Assembly: GCF_019049675.1 (NCBI RefSeq)
Contig: NZ_JAFMOW010000046.1
Span: 1-64,000 of the forward strand
Direction of reading: 5' to 3'
DNA length: 64,000 nt
From: Rahnella bonaserana
Lineage (GTDB): Bacteria; Pseudomonadota; Gammaproteobacteria; Enterobacterales; Enterobacteriaceae
Positions 38,751 through 48,586 of the stretch are shown piece by piece. Position 1 is the stretch's first letter. Every line of letters begins with the position of its first letter. Both the position numbers and the translations under genes were made by a program. Below the pieces are notes generated by a model, which was not told where the DNA came from, ran no database searches, and worked only from the letters and a program-made list of their open reading frames with translations.

Positions 38751-38845
38751 GCAATTGCGCGGCAATGAGGGAGCCACGCGGATGTTTCAGCTTTTTAAGG
38801 CATATTCCCGACACAGGAGTGAAACATCACAAATTGCCTTTTTTG

Positions 38846-39151
38846 TCAGCGACGCCCCAGCAGGACACCGATAACAATACCGATTGCCGCACCGGCACCG
38901 ACGCCATACCACGGATTATCTTTCACATAATCGTTGGCTGTAGCCGCAGCATCACGTGCCTGCTGGCTGATTTTATCAGTGTTAAAACGTGCGCGTGTAT
39001 CACGCAGAACGCCCTGTGCTTTGCTGCGCAGTTTATCCAATTCATCCTTGGATTTATCGCCTGCAGACTGAAGCACTTCATCCAGCGTGTCCGCCAGCAG
39101 GGTTACGTCCTGATTGATATTTTTTTCTACTTTGTCTGTTTTCTTAAACAT
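38846..39151 (-). CDS. ygaM: YgaM-type DUF883 (ElaB/YqjD) membrane-anchored protein
   Basis: Small protein of the ElaB/YqjD/YgaM family, which tether to the inner membrane and bind ribosomes in stationary phase (shown for YqjD). Charged, coiled-coil-like N-terminal 75 residues, then the conserved NPWYGVGAGAAIGIVIGVLLGRR: one C-terminal transmembrane helix ending in Arg-Arg. 101 aa. In E. coli ygaM is close to nrdH; here the mng block and AhpD/MocR genes intervene, which supports the ygaM assignment over its paralogues. Confidence 0.8.
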   Translation of the reverse strand: MFKKTDKVEKNINQDVTLLADTLDEVLQSAGDKSKDELDKLRSKAQGVLRDTRARFNTDKISQQARDAAATANDYVKDNPWYGVGAGAAIGIVIGVLLGRR

Positions 39152-39424
39152 TCCGTCTCTCCTTGTGTGACTGTTGAATTAAGCATAGACCATAATGTTG
39201 TACCGGATGGTTCTTTAAGGACAAAGGACTGTGATTATCGGCCTTTTCAGACCATGACGCTGTGGTAACAAGTCAGGCGTGGCGCGGGATGGCGTGACGC
39301 GGCTCGGATTTCTCTGCAAAACAAAATTCACGTTACAGCCAATAACATTTTTACCCCGTTCAGAGGCTAAAACCTGTTTATACTGTTGATTCCACTCTCA
39401 GTGATCTCATTTTCGGGTCCGCCC

Positions 39425-40621
39425 ATGTCTTTAAGTACGCTTCGTTCTAACGCTCTGCTCAATAAACGCATCTTGTCGTTCATGCTGTTTACCTTCGTTG
39501 TCTATCTGACCATCGGCTTACCGCTCGCCGTCTTGCCGGGCTTTGTGCATAACACGCTGGGATACAATTCGGTGCTGGCCGGACTGGTGATCAGCGTTCA
39601 GTATTTTTCGACGCTGATCAGCCGTCCGCATGCAGGCCGTTACGCGGATATGCTTGGGCCGAAACGGGTGGTGATTTTTGGTCTGATTTGCTGCGGGATG
39701 AGTGGCGTATTTTACGCGATTGCTTTCTGGTTTGCCGCTTATCCATTGGCGAGCCTGCTATTGCTTTGTCTGGGGCGTGTTTTCTTAGGGGTAGGCGAAA
39801 GCTTCGGGAGCACCGGAACGACCTTGTGGGGAATTGGCGCGGTGGGTGCGAAACATACAGCGCGGGTGATTTCGTGGAACGGCGTGGCCACTTATGGCGC
39901 GATGGCGGTCGGCGCGCCGCTCGGCGTGTTGCTCAACCACGCTTACGGGCTGATGGGGGTAGCAGTGCTGATTATTGTCGCTGCAGCATTTGCGGCCATT
40001 ATGGCCTGCATGAAAGCGGCGATTTCTGTCACCGCCGGCAAGCGTATCGCCTTCAAAGCGGTGGTCGGGCGCATCTGGCTTTACGGACTGGGCCTGGGTT
40101 TTGGCACCATCGGCTTTGGTGTTATCGCCACCTTTATTACCCTTTACTACGCCGATAAAGGCTGGAGCGGGGCGGCGTTCACGCTCACTTTATTCAGCCT
40201 GGGATTTGTGGGCGCGCGTCTGATTTTCGGCAATATGATCAACCGCTTTGGCGGCCTGCGGGTTTCACTGGTTTCGTTTGTGTTTGAAGTGGCGGGGCTG
40301 CTGATGATCTGGCTGGGGCATGATCCGCTTTCTGTGCAGGCAGGCGCATTCCTGACCGGTTCCGGCTTCTCGCTGATTTTCCCAGCGCTGGGTGTGGAGG
40401 CGGTAAAACAGGTGCCCCCGCAAAATCAGGGCACGGCACTGGGGCTGTATTCCGCATTTCTGGATCTGGGGTTGGGCATCACCGGACCGGTTGCCGGACT
40501 GATTATTTCGCATCTGGGCACGCCCTCTATTTATCTGGCGGCTGCTTTTATGGTCGTCATCGCCTGGTTACTGACCCTCAAAATATGGCTGCAAAACTCG
40601 CGCCAGACTCAGGCTGAATAA
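39425..40621 (+). CDS. MFS transporter, YhhS/YfcJ family
   Basis: Twelve-helix major facilitator of the UPF0226 group (E. coli YhhS and YfcJ), probably an efflux carrier. Signatures: YLTIGLPLAVLPGFVHNTLGY in helix 1 region, SRPHAGRYADMLGPKR in loop 2-3, RVISWNGVATYGAMAVGAPLG and FSLIFPALGVEAVKQVPPQNQGTALGLY. I start at MSLSTLRS (398 aa); an in-frame TTG 13 codons upstream adds non-homologous residues. Stands alone, between ygaM (divergent) and ygaC. Substrate unknown. Confidence 0.88.
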   Translation: MSLSTLRSNALLNKRILSFMLFTFVVYLTIGLPLAVLPGFVHNTLGYNSVLAGLVISVQYFSTLISRPHAGRYADMLGPKRVVIFGLICCGMSGVFYAIAFWFAAYPLASLLLLCLGRVFLGVGESFGSTGTTLWGIGAVGAKHTARVISWNGVATYGAMAVGAPLGVLLNHAYGLMGVAVLIIVAAAFAAIMACMKAAISVTAGKRIAFKAVVGRIWLYGLGLGFGTIGFGVIATFITLYYADKGWSGAAFTLTLFSLGFVGARLIFGNMINRFGGLRVSLVSFVFEVAGLLMIWLGHDPLSVQAGAFLTGSGFSLIFPALGVEAVKQVPPQNQGTALGLYSAFLDLGLGITGPVAGLIISHLGTPSIYLAAAFMVVIAWLLTLKIWLQNSRQTQAE

Positions 40622-40747
40622 CCATTATAGCGGTAAGGTTGTTGCGTTTAGATAAATCCTAAATGCGCCAAAATTTGGGATAAACGCATTGTCTGGCAGA
40701 GTTATTGCGGTAAGGTCGCCTTGCGGTTAAAGAAGCGAGGAGCAACC

Positions 40748-41083
40748 ATGTATTTACGGCCAGATGAAGTGGCACGCGTTTTAGAAACATCAGGGTTTGA
40801 ACGCGATTTTGTTGATGATAAAGCTTACGGTTACCGCCGGGGCGAGCATTATGTGTATGTAAACCGGGAAGCGCGGTTTGGCCGGACTGCCCTGGTAATA
40901 CACCCGGCGCTGAAAGAGCGCAGTGAACGATTTGCAGAACCGACGGCATCTTTTCGCAGCAGCGATGCGTACAAGAATTTTCCGCTGGATGTTTCCAGCG
41001 ATAACGAAACCTATTATGGAATTTGCCACGGTTTCAGTTCGCGTCAGATATTGGCGAGCTATCTGGATAACGTATTCAGATAA
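40748..41083 (+). CDS. ygaC: YgaC family protein (DUF2002)
   Basis: Small cytoplasmic protein of unknown function; Fur-regulated in E. coli, though no clear Fur box was recognised here. Starts [17 protein letters not shown] as in E. coli, with an excellent GAGGAG seven bases upstream; nine upstream codons are excluded. Conserved [25 protein letters not shown] and the C-terminal HGFSSR. 111 aa. Confidence 0.9.
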   Translation: MYLRPDEVARVLETSGFERDFVDDKAYGYRRGEHYVYVNREARFGRTALVIHPALKERSERFAEPTASFRSSDAYKNFPLDVSSDNETYYGICHGFSSRQILASYLDNVFR

Positions 41084-41105
41084 CCGGTCAGGTCGCGCTG
41101 ATAAG

Positions 41106-41133
41106 AAAAAGCCGCTGAATCAGCGGCTTTTTT
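41106..41133. terminator. Bidirectional terminator after ygaC
   Basis: Stem AAGCCGCTG/CAGCGGCTT flanked by A and T runs; shared by ygaC and the convergent DUF1198 gene. Confidence 0.85.
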
Positions 41134-41137
41134 GCGT

Positions 41138-41578
41138 CTATACCAGATGGATCTGGTTATAAGTCTGATTGTAGTCGCGGCGGAACTGCGCCAGTTCGAA
41201 GGGTTCGATATCCAGTTCGGCAAAATAGAACAGCGCCAGCTCTGCATGTTCGCTGCTTAACTGTGGCGGCAAATGCGCGCGCACCAGAATATTACGCCAG
41301 CGGACAATATTTTCTTCTGAAGCATCTTTAATAAAGGTCTGATAAATAAACACAACGTAGGCTGCTTTGCGGATTTCTTCGGCATAGCCACCGCTGATTG
41401 AGCGGATAAACATCTGGCTCTGACGTTTGCCCATTTCAAGCAACATAGAATCGATATAAACCGGCTTAATTTTCAACAAACTGGCGAGAGACGCGTTAGC
41501 TTTACGGGTGTCTGCCGTCATAAACCAATAACCCACAATAAAAACCACAACAATTGCAGCAAGCATAATCCATATCAT
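41138..41578 (-). CDS. DUF1198 family protein (YicN-like)
   Basis: Bitopic membrane protein of unknown function: N-terminal helix IWIMLAAIVVVFIVGYWFM, then a soluble helical domain of about 120 residues. The sequence resembles E. coli YicN (MIWIMLA..VVF.VG...T...RKA). I start at MIWIMLA, which matches that homologue; a start 16 codons upstream would add a basic cap but lacks support. 146 aa. Confidence 0.72.
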   Translation of the reverse strand: MIWIMLAAIVVVFIVGYWFMTADTRKANASLASLLKIKPVYIDSMLLEMGKRQSQMFIRSISGGYAEEIRKAAYVVFIYQTFIKDASEENIVRWRNILVRAHLPPQLSSEHAELALFYFAELDIEPFELAQFRRDYNQTYNQIHLV

Positions 41579-41778
41579 TCTGGACTCTGGCCTCCGGCCT
41601 TTTCTGGCGAGATGTGAAAGGTGCATGCAACACCCGATGTGGGGAGTTTATCTGCTAATGACAGGAAATACGTGAAGGAGTGACAAAGAATTTGCGCCTG
41701 CTTCGCAGAATGTCATTGTAAGGTCATGGGATATTGATTAAATCAGATAAAAAGCGCGAACCATTAAAGGAGTGACGG

Positions 41779-42309
41779 ATGGCCAGAAACATTGAAATTA
41801 AAGCCAGAATTGATGATTTTTCAGCGATGTATGAAAAACTTGCGCTGCTTGCCGACGGACTGCCGGACATCATTGATCAGGACGATACCTTTTTTATCTG
41901 CCCGCACGGACGTCTGAAATTGCGCACTTTTGCGCCCGACCGGGGCGAGCTGATTTTCTATCAGCGTCCGGATCAGGCAGGCCCGAAAACCAGTTTTTAC
42001 CAGCTAACTGAAACTCAGGATCCGGACAGCCTGCGTGAAACTCTCACGCTTGCTTACGGCGTTTCCGGGCGGGTCATTAAACAGCGGACGTTATTCATGA
42101 CCGGCCAGACTCGTTTGCATCTCGATCGGGTAAAACATCTGGGGGATTATCTCGAGTTTGAAGTGGTGCTGGATGAGGAAGAAACACCGGAACAGGGCAT
42201 TGCGATTGCTGAGGATTTACTGGAAAAGTTAGGTGTCGAGCGGCAGGAACTGGTCGATCAGGCTTATGTCGATTTGCTCAATGCCAAAGGCAAACACCAT
42301 CAGGATTGA
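41779..42309 (+). CDS. CYTH-domain protein (class IV adenylate cyclase-like)
   Basis: Member of the CYTH superfamily of triphosphate tunnel enzymes (class IV adenylate cyclases, inorganic triphosphatases, thiamine triphosphatase). Seen: N-terminal NIEIKARI (the ExExK motif with Asn in the first position), paired basic/acidic strands LKLRTF, GELIFYQRP, TRLHLDRVKHLGDYLEFEVVLDEEE (tunnel residues). 176 aa. Ribosome-binding site AAGGAG seven bases before ATG. Annotation as adenylate cyclase is not secure; triphosphatase activity is equally possible. Confidence 0.8.
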   Translation: MARNIEIKARIDDFSAMYEKLALLADGLPDIIDQDDTFFICPHGRLKLRTFAPDRGELIFYQRPDQAGPKTSFYQLTETQDPDSLRETLTLAYGVSGRVIKQRTLFMTGQTRLHLDRVKHLGDYLEFEVVLDEEETPEQGIAIAEDLLEKLGVERQELVDQAYVDLLNAKGKHHQD

Positions 42310-42312
42310 AAT

Positions 42313-42361
42313 CATATTGCCGCCTGCCGGTTAACGAAGCAGGCAAGAAGGCGGCAATATG
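42313..42361. terminator. Inverted repeat between convergent genes
   Basis: Perfect 12-bp arms CATATTGCCGCC/GGCGGCAATATG with nested TGCC/GGCA pairing, lying between the CYTH gene and ygfZ stops. Likely shared terminator without a long T run. Confidence 0.5.
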
Positions 42362-42367
42362 GCAACG

Positions 42368-43360
42368 TTACTTTGTTTCTTCCAGCGAATACGGCAAAGG
42401 CTGAATGTTCAGCTGGCTGGTGGCGTCTTCACGCACCCGCAGATTAGCCTCAGCTTCCAGATCGTTGTTCAGTACAGCCTGAACCCAAAGTGTGCCGTCG
42501 CTGAGCTGAACTGCCGCCAGGATGGTACCGGTACGACGCCAGTTCTCGCCGAGTTGCAATTCAAGGTCATCTGACGGAGCGGGTACTTTGCTCGCTTTGC
42601 CGGACAACCAGTAAAGTGCGCGTTTATTGGCGCCACGGTATTTCGCCCGCGCCACCATCTCCTGACCGGCGTAGCAGCCCTTGGTAAAGCTGATGCCGTC
42701 GAGCGCCTGAATGTTGGTCGCCTGCGGAATAAACTGCACGGCATTTGGCGTATCAATCACCGGGAAACCGGCTTCGATATCGAGCGCCAGCCATTGCTGG
42801 CTGTCGTTGCGCTGCGCCTGTTCGCCTAATTCTTCGACCACCTGACGGGCTTTTTCCGGGCTGGTCACAATCAGATAACGCTCTGCCGGCAGGGAGAAAT
42901 GCAGCAGGGTGGTTTCATCCTGTTGCACGACCTGTTGATCTGCCGTTGGTAATGTTGAAAAGAGACCTGTCAGCGCGGCGCTGGCCTGAAAACCTGCCAC
43001 GCCGAGCAATACAACGTCGTCGTCAGCCGTGAACGTCACTTTTGAGAACACCGCGTATTTCTTCATTTCGGTTAACTGAGTGTCGCGCAAATTGCGACGC
43101 TCAATAAACGACATACCGTCGCCACGTTTGAACAGACGAAGGTTGCTCCACATTTTTCCTTTCGCGTCACAATGCGCGCAAAGAACGTGGCTGTCGGCTG
43201 CCAGCGCATCGACATCCACAGTGACCTGACCTTGCAGGTACTTCATGGTATCTGCGCCGGTCATGCTCACCAGCGCCCAGTCTTCCAGAGAGATCAACGT
43301 CAGCGGCAGATGAGAGGACGCTGAAGGTTTTTGCGGTGGAAAGGGAAATTCGTTAGCCAT
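42368..43360 (-). CDS. ygfZ: Folate-dependent Fe-S maintenance/tRNA-modifying protein YgfZ
   Basis: GcvT-like tetrahydrofolate-binding protein needed for some iron-sulfur enzymes such as MiaB and for tRNA modification. The diagnostic [17 protein letters not shown] with its essential cysteine is present around residue 228. Other conserved parts: [12 protein letters not shown] and [15 protein letters not shown]. 330 aa (E. coli 326). Divergent from sdhE, the same arrangement as in E. coli. Confidence 0.95.
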   Translation of the reverse strand: MANEFPFPPQKPSASSHLPLTLISLEDWALVSMTGADTMKYLQGQVTVDVDALAADSHVLCAHCDAKGKMWSNLRLFKRGDGMSFIERRNLRDTQLTEMKKYAVFSKVTFTADDDVVLLGVAGFQASAALTGLFSTLPTADQQVVQQDETTLLHFSLPAERYLIVTSPEKARQVVEELGEQAQRNDSQQWLALDIEAGFPVIDTPNAVQFIPQATNIQALDGISFTKGCYAGQEMVARAKYRGANKRALYWLSGKASKVPAPSDDLELQLGENWRRTGTILAAVQLSDGTLWVQAVLNNDLEAEANLRVREDATSQLNIQPLPYSLEETK

Positions 43361-43620
43361 TTTCTAATCCCGGTCAATGAAATGTGACTGATGCCTCATG
43401 GTAAAAGAGCCCACCCGCTTTGAAAACAGTTATTGGTGCCTTTTACGGGAAGCCTTCCAGAGAATGTAAAACATACGACAGGTTTACAGCAGGTTTTACG
43501 GCACATCACGTAGATTGACAAAACAGGGCACTGAAAAGTTACGTTGCATGACGTGCCGCTGGTAGAATCATCGCAGACATAAAGAAACTCACGTTCTGTA
43601 TCCCAACAAAGAGCCTTGTT

Positions 43621-43905
43621 ATGGAAAGCAAAAATCAACTGGATATTAATAACCGTTCCCGAGTTCACTGGGCCTGCCGCCGCGGTATGCGCGAGCTGGA
43701 TATTTCTATCATGCCGTTTTTCGAGCATGAATATGATTCGCTGAGTGAGGCCGATAAAGAGGTGTTTGTCCGCCTGCTGACCTGCGATGACCCCGATCTG
43801 TTCAACTGGCTGATGAATCACGGCGAGCCGGACGATACCGAATTACAACGCATGGTCGCCCTTATTCAGACGCGAAACAAAGCCCGTGGCCCTGTGGCGA
43901 TGTGA
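43621..43905 (+). CDS. sdhE: Succinate dehydrogenase FAD assembly factor SdhE
   Basis: Small helical protein that promotes covalent attachment of FAD to SdhA and FrdA. The essential RGxxE motif is in [18 protein letters not shown]-terminal [11 protein letters not shown] matches the family. 94 aa, six longer than E. coli at the N-terminus ([11 protein letters not shown] versus MDINN). Overlaps ygfX by 20 bp; the two are co-expressed. Confidence 0.95.
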   Translation: MESKNQLDINNRSRVHWACRRGMRELDISIMPFFEHEYDSLSEADKEVFVRLLTCDDPDLFNWLMNHGEPDDTELQRMVALIQTRNKARGPVAM

Positions 43906-44338
43906 CCTGAGGGTGTCCTGGCGCAGTCAGCTTTTCTCACTGGGATGTTACGGTGCGGTGATGCTGCTGATTTTGCTGGCACCCTGGCCTGCGGGTTACT
44001 GGCCTGTCTGGATGACGCTGCTGTTGCTGGTGCTGTTTGAGTGCATTCGCAGTCAGCGGCGTATCACGGCACGTACTGGTGAAATTGTTCTGACTGATGA
44101 TTACCGTCTGTTGTGGCGCGGTCATGAATGGCAGATTAAACACCCGGTGTGGATGATAAGCCACGGTGCGTTGCTTTCATTGCGTCGGGAGAAGCTCAAA
44201 GGCGGTCTGGCGCAGGCAATGCGCAGCTCAAGACAACGTTTGTGGCTGGCCTCTGACAGCATGAGTCAGGAAGAGTGGCGGCATTTGCGCCAGATATTGC
44301 TGAATACTCATCCGCGGAGCCCGGCAGAACCGGGCTGA
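43886..44338 (+). CDS. ygfX: YgfX (CptA) membrane protein
   Basis: Inner membrane protein with two helices near the N-terminus ([20 protein letters not shown] and [17 protein letters not shown]) and a soluble C-terminal domain with [12 protein letters not shown] and [17 protein letters not shown]. In E. coli it has been reported as a toxin affecting the cytoskeleton (CptA, paired with SdhE/CptB), and in Serratia as an SdhE-linked factor. GTG start within sdhE, matching the E. coli start (V-x-LW-x-x-DLRVSW). 150 aa, slightly longer than E. coli. Confidence 0.9.
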   Translation: MALWRCDLRVSWRSQLFSLGCYGAVMLLILLAPWPAGYWPVWMTLLLLVLFECIRSQRRITARTGEIVLTDDYRLLWRGHEWQIKHPVWMISHGALLSLRREKLKGGLAQAMRSSRQRLWLASDSMSQEEWRHLRQILLNTHPRSPAEPG

Positions 44339-44382
44339 AATCGGGTTGATGTTGCGGCGCAGGCATTGCGGATGGCGAAGCG

Positions 44383-44901
44383 TTACAGCAGGGCGTCCAT
44401 TTCCAGCAGGATTTGCTCGCACCACTGTTGCAGGCGCTCTTCGGTGAGATCAAACTGATTCACATCGTCGAGTGCCAGTCCGACGAAATGTTTGCCATCG
44501 GCAGTCAGCGGTTTCGGGCTGGTAAATTCAAAGCCTTCAGTCGGCCAGAAACCGATAAAGCGAACACCCAGCGGCACCAGTTGATGGTAAAGCATCCCTA
44601 ATGCGTCGAGGAACCATTCGCCGTAGCCTAGCTGGTCACCCATACCGTACATGGCAACAATTTTGCCGCGTAATTTAAGCGTAGGAAGTTGATTCCAGAC
44701 GGCTTCCCAGTCTTCCTGAATTTCGCCAAAATCCCATGTCGGGATGCCGAGGATCAGGATGCTGTAGTCTTCCATCACATCAGGATCAACATCTTTAATA
44801 TTATGCAAATCAACCAGTTCTTCGCCCAGAATGTCGCGAATTTTTTCCGCCGCCATTTCGGTGTAACAGGTGCTGGAACCGTAAAAAAGTCCGATTTTCA
44901 T
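44383..44901 (-). CDS. fldB: Flavodoxin 2
   Basis: FMN electron carrier of the cytosol. FMN phosphate loop [18 protein letters not shown], isoalloxazine loops [15 protein letters not shown] and [17 protein letters not shown] are seen. Start [10 protein letters not shown] matches E. coli (172 aa versus 173); 57 codons of in-frame upstream sequence run through the xerD promoter region and are rejected. An ATG four codons earlier is possible. Divergent from xerD. Confidence 0.95.
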   Translation of the reverse strand: MKIGLFYGSSTCYTEMAAEKIRDILGEELVDLHNIKDVDPDVMEDYSILILGIPTWDFGEIQEDWEAVWNQLPTLKLRGKIVAMYGMGDQLGYGEWFLDALGMLYHQLVPLGVRFIGFWPTEGFEFTSPKPLTADGKHFVGLALDDVNQFDLTEERLQQWCEQILLEMDALL

Positions 44902-45011
44902 GCTTGTTGCCATAACGTCATAAGAATACGAATGGCAGGGAGTGTAGCAGATTTGGATGCATGAAAGGCATAATGGCTGGCGCAGTATGTGCTCAGGAAA
45001 CAGGAGTCGGA

Positions 45012-45971
45012 ATGCCAAAACAAGATAATGAGAACACTCAGGATGTGACCTCTGAGCAGGCTCTGCAAGCATTGAATCAGGCGGATCTAAGCCTGACAGA
45101 ACAGTTTCTGGATATGCTGTGGATTGAGCGAAATCTCGCTGAAAATACGCTCTCGTCTTACCGGCAGGATCTGAAATCCCTGCTGGGCTGGCTGCATCAC
45201 AATAAGACCGATTTGCTGCATGTCAGTGCGGAAGATTTGCAGTCTTTCCTTTCCGAACGCATTGAAGGTGGTTACAAAGCCACCAGTTCAGCACGGTTGC
45301 TCAGTGCGATGCGCCGTTTGTTCCAGTATATGAACCGCGAATCTGTACGTCAGGATGATCCGACGGCCTTGCTGTCTTCGCCAAAATTACCGCAGCGGCT
45401 GCCGAAAGATCTCAGTGAAGCGCAGGTCGATGCGTTGCTGGCTTCGCCAAGCGTGGATGTCCCCCTGGAATTGCGCGACAAAGCAATGCTGGAGCTGTTG
45501 TATGCCACCGGTTTGCGTGTTTCCGAGCTGGTCGGGCTGACGCTCAGTGACCTGAGCTTGCGACAGGGCGTGGTGCGGGTTATCGGTAAAGGGAATAAAG
45601 AACGTCTGGTGCCGATGGGCGAGGAAGCGGTGTACTGGATCGAGAATTATTTCGAGCACGGCAGGCCGTGGCTGCTTAACGGTCAGTCGCTGGATGTCGT
45701 CTTCCCTAGTACCCGCGCGCAACAAATGACGCGTCAGACATTCTGGCATCGTATCAAACACTATGCGATCCTTGCGGGCATTGATGCGGAACGTTTGTCA
45801 CCCCACGTTCTGCGCCACGCTTTCGCCACCCACTTACTTAACCACGGTGCGGATCTGCGCGTGGTGCAAATGTTGTTAGGTCACAGTGACTTATCAACCA
45901 CTCAAATTTATACCCATGTAGCGACTGAACGACTCAAACAGCTACATCAACAACATCATCCCCGCGCGTAA
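45012..45971 (+). CDS. xerD: Site-specific tyrosine recombinase XerD
   Basis: With XerC resolves chromosome dimers at dif. Catalytic residues are all present: Arg169 ([10 protein letters not shown]), Lys193 (GKGNKERLV), His265 and Arg268 ([14 protein letters not shown]), His291 ([11 protein letters not shown]) and nucleophile Tyr300. N-terminal core-binding domain contains [14 protein letters not shown]. 319 aa against 298 in E. coli because of a polar N-terminal extension; the start has AGGAG six bases upstream. Leads the xerD-dsbC-recJ cluster. Confidence 0.96.
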   Translation: MPKQDNENTQDVTSEQALQALNQADLSLTEQFLDMLWIERNLAENTLSSYRQDLKSLLGWLHHNKTDLLHVSAEDLQSFLSERIEGGYKATSSARLLSAMRRLFQYMNRESVRQDDPTALLSSPKLPQRLPKDLSEAQVDALLASPSVDVPLELRDKAMLELLYATGLRVSELVGLTLSDLSLRQGVVRVIGKGNKERLVPMGEEAVYWIENYFEHGRPWLLNGQSLDVVFPSTRAQQMTRQTFWHRIKHYAILAGIDAERLSPHVLRHAFATHLLNHGADLRVVQMLLGHSDLSTTQIYTHVATERLKQLHQQHHPRA

Positions 45972-45993
45972 CCCGCCGGAGAGAAAGGACGAC

Positions 45994-46716
45994 ATGATGA
46001 AAAAAGGTTTACTGCTGCTGACATTCCTGACTGCGTGTATGAGCTCCGCGGTCCATGCTGACGATGCAGCAATCAAAGCCACGCTTGGCAAACTGGGTAT
46101 GAGTAATGCCGAGATTCAGTCTACGCCGGTGAAAGGGCTGAGCGCTGTTTCCACCGACAGCGGGACGATTTATATCACCGAAGATGGTAAGCATGTTTTG
46201 CAGGGGCCGATGTATGACGTCAGCGGCACTCATCCGGTCAACGTGACCAACAAAGCGCTGGTGAAAAAGCTGGATGCGCTGCAAAACGAGATGATCATCT
46301 ACAAAGCCAAAAACGAAAAACATGTGATTACGGTGTTTACCGACATCACCTGCGGCTATTGCCACAAACTGCATCAGCAGATGCAAGAATATAACGATCT
46401 CGGTATTACCGTGCGTTATCTGGCCTTCCCGCGTCAGGGGCTGAACTCCAAAACCGAGAAAGACATGCAGTCGATCTGGTGTACAGGCAACCGCAAAACC
46501 AGTTTTGATGCGGCAATGCGGGGTGATGACATCACTTCAGCGACCTGCAAAACCAGCGATATAGCGAAACACTTTGAGCTGGGCGTGCAGTTTGGCGTCA
46601 CCGGCACTCCTGCTGTGGTGCTGGAAGACGGTACCTTGATCCCTGGCTATCAGCCGCCAAAAGAAATGGCCGCCATGCTCAATCAGCAGGATCCTTCACA
46701 TAAAACAGGTGGTTGA
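45994..46716 (+). CDS. dsbC: Protein disulfide isomerase DsbC
   Basis: Periplasmic homodimeric isomerase that corrects wrong disulfides; kept reduced by DsbD. Signal peptide ending VHA before DDAAIKATL; N-terminal dimerisation domain with ITEDGKHVLQGPMYDVSG; thioredoxin domain with active site Cys120-Gly-Tyr-Cys123 (FTDITCGYCHKLHQQM) and cis-Pro loop GVTGTPAVVLEDG. 240 aa. Follows xerD by 22 bp and precedes recJ by 6 bp, as in E. coli. Two consecutive ATG codons; either may initiate. Confidence 0.96.
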   Translation: MMKKGLLLLTFLTACMSSAVHADDAAIKATLGKLGMSNAEIQSTPVKGLSAVSTDSGTIYITEDGKHVLQGPMYDVSGTHPVNVTNKALVKKLDALQNEMIIYKAKNEKHVITVFTDITCGYCHKLHQQMQEYNDLGITVRYLAFPRQGLNSKTEKDMQSIWCTGNRKTSFDAAMRGDDITSATCKTSDIAKHFELGVQFGVTGTPAVVLEDGTLIPGYQPPKEMAAMLNQQDPSHKTGG

Positions 46717-46722
46717 TTTTTC

Positions 46723-48456
46723 GTGACCTTGCAGACCCAACTTCGCCGCCGTGAGGCGGCGACTGGCGTGGAACTTCCCGCCGATCTTTCTCCTTTGTTG
46801 CGCCGGTTATATCTCGCCCGGGGCGTGAAAGAAAGTCAGGAACTTGAGCGCAGCGTGCGCGGTATGCTGCCTTATCAGCAACTCGACGGCATTGATACTG
46901 CGGTCGCTCTGTTGCAAAAAGCACTGGCTGAACGTCTGCGTATTATTATCGTCGGTGATTTTGATGCCGATGGCGCAACCAGCACCGCGCTCACTTTGCT
47001 CTCTTTGCGCAGCATGGGCTGCGGGAATCTGGATTATCTTGTACCGAACCGTTTTGAAGACGGTTACGGCTTAAGCCCGGAAGTCGTCGAACAGGCCGCC
47101 GCCCGCGGCGCAGAGCTGATCCTGACTGTTGATAACGGAATTTCCTCTCATGCAGGTGTAGCGCTTGCCCATGAAAAAGGCATTCAGGTGCTGGTCACTG
47201 ACCACCACTTGCCGGGCGAAACCTTGCCGGATGCCGAAGCGATCATAAACCCGAATCTGGTCGGCTGCGAGTTTCCGTCTAAATCGCTGGCAGGCGTCGG
47301 CGTGGCGTTCTATCTGATGCTGGCGCTGCGCAGTGCTTTACGTGACGGTGGCTGGTTCGAGCAAAATGGTTTAGCTATTCCAAATCTGGCGGAACATCTG
47401 GATCTGGTGGCGCTTGGTACAGTGGCGGACGTCGTGCCGCTTGATGCCAACAACCGCATCATGGTGTATCAGGGGCTTAACCGTATCCGTGCCGGAAAAT
47501 GCCGCGCAGGTATCCGCGCGCTGCTCGAAGTGGCGGGGCGCGAAGCCCGCACATTGTGCGCCAGTGATTTAGGTTTTGCGCTCGGACCACGGCTCAATGC
47601 CGCCGGCCGTCTTGATGATATGTCGGTTGGCGTTGCTCTTTTACTCAGTGAGGACATCGGTCAGGCACGCGCGCTGGCCAGTGATCTGGATGCGCTGAAC
47701 CAGACCCGACGTGAAATAGAGCAGGGCATGCAGGTTGAAGCGCTGGCGCTTTGTGACAAACTTGAACGCAGCACCGACGCGCTGCCTTTCGGACTGGCGA
47801 TGTACCATCCGGAATGGCATCAGGGTGTGGTCGGTATTCTGGCATCCCGTCTGAAAGAGCGGTTTAATCGCCCGGTGATTGCATTCGCACCGGCGGGTGA
47901 AGGCATTCTTAAAGGTTCGGGTCGTTCGATTGCCGGTTTGCATATGCGCGATGCGCTGGAACGTCTCGATACGCTTAATCCCGGTCTGATGATGAAATTT
48001 GGCGGACATGCGATGGCTGCCGGTTTGTCGCTGGAAAAAAGCAAGTTCGACGAGTTCCGCGACAAGTTCGCCGAACTCGTCGGCGAATGGCTGGATCCTT
48101 CGCATCTGGAAGGTGTGGTGTGGTCGGATGGTGAGCTGTCGGCCCGTGAACTGACGATTGATACGGCTGAAATGCTGCGTGATGGCGGCCCGTGGGGGCA
48201 GGCGTTCCCGGAACCGACGTTTGACGGTACGTTCCGCATTCTGCAACAGAAACTGCTGAAAGAACGTCATCTCAAACTGATGATTGAGCCCATTGGCGGA
48301 GGTCCTCTGCTCGACGGTATCGCCTTTAATATCGATCCGACCTTCTGGCCGGACAGCAGTATCCGCGAAGTGCAGCTGGCGTACCGGCTGGATATCAATG
48401 AATTTCGGGGAAATCGTAGCGTTCAGTTGATCATCGAACATTTATGGCCGAAATAA
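46723..48456 (+). CDS. recJ: Single-strand-specific 5'-3' exonuclease RecJ
   Basis: DHH-family nuclease in recombination, mismatch and base excision repair. Motifs I-IV: VGDFDADGATSTAL, VDNGISSHAGV, TDHHLPGE and LDLVALGTVADVVPL; DHHA1 GGHAMAAGLS follows. 577 aa, the E. coli length. GTG start, as in E. coli, with the weak translation signal usual for recJ and tight linkage to dsbC. Confidence 0.96.
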   Translation: MTLQTQLRRREAATGVELPADLSPLLRRLYLARGVKESQELERSVRGMLPYQQLDGIDTAVALLQKALAERLRIIIVGDFDADGATSTALTLLSLRSMGCGNLDYLVPNRFEDGYGLSPEVVEQAAARGAELILTVDNGISSHAGVALAHEKGIQVLVTDHHLPGETLPDAEAIINPNLVGCEFPSKSLAGVGVAFYLMLALRSALRDGGWFEQNGLAIPNLAEHLDLVALGTVADVVPLDANNRIMVYQGLNRIRAGKCRAGIRALLEVAGREARTLCASDLGFALGPRLNAAGRLDDMSVGVALLLSEDIGQARALASDLDALNQTRREIEQGMQVEALALCDKLERSTDALPFGLAMYHPEWHQGVVGILASRLKERFNRPVIAFAPAGEGILKGSGRSIAGLHMRDALERLDTLNPGLMMKFGGHAMAAGLSLEKSKFDEFRDKFAELVGEWLDPSHLEGVVWSDGELSARELTIDTAEMLRDGGPWGQAFPEPTFDGTFRILQQKLLKERHLKLMIEPIGGGPLLDGIAFNIDPTFWPDSSIREVQLAYRLDINEFRGNRSVQLIIEHLWPK

Positions 48457-48586
48457 GCGATTTTCACCCGCAATAAACCCTGCAAAAAAACGGCTCCTTG
48501 CTATAAAAAGACCGCTAATTCCGTTAGAATCGGCGGTTCGAATGGCATTGGGCCAACTCCGAATCTAACGTAAGACGCGAAAAATC

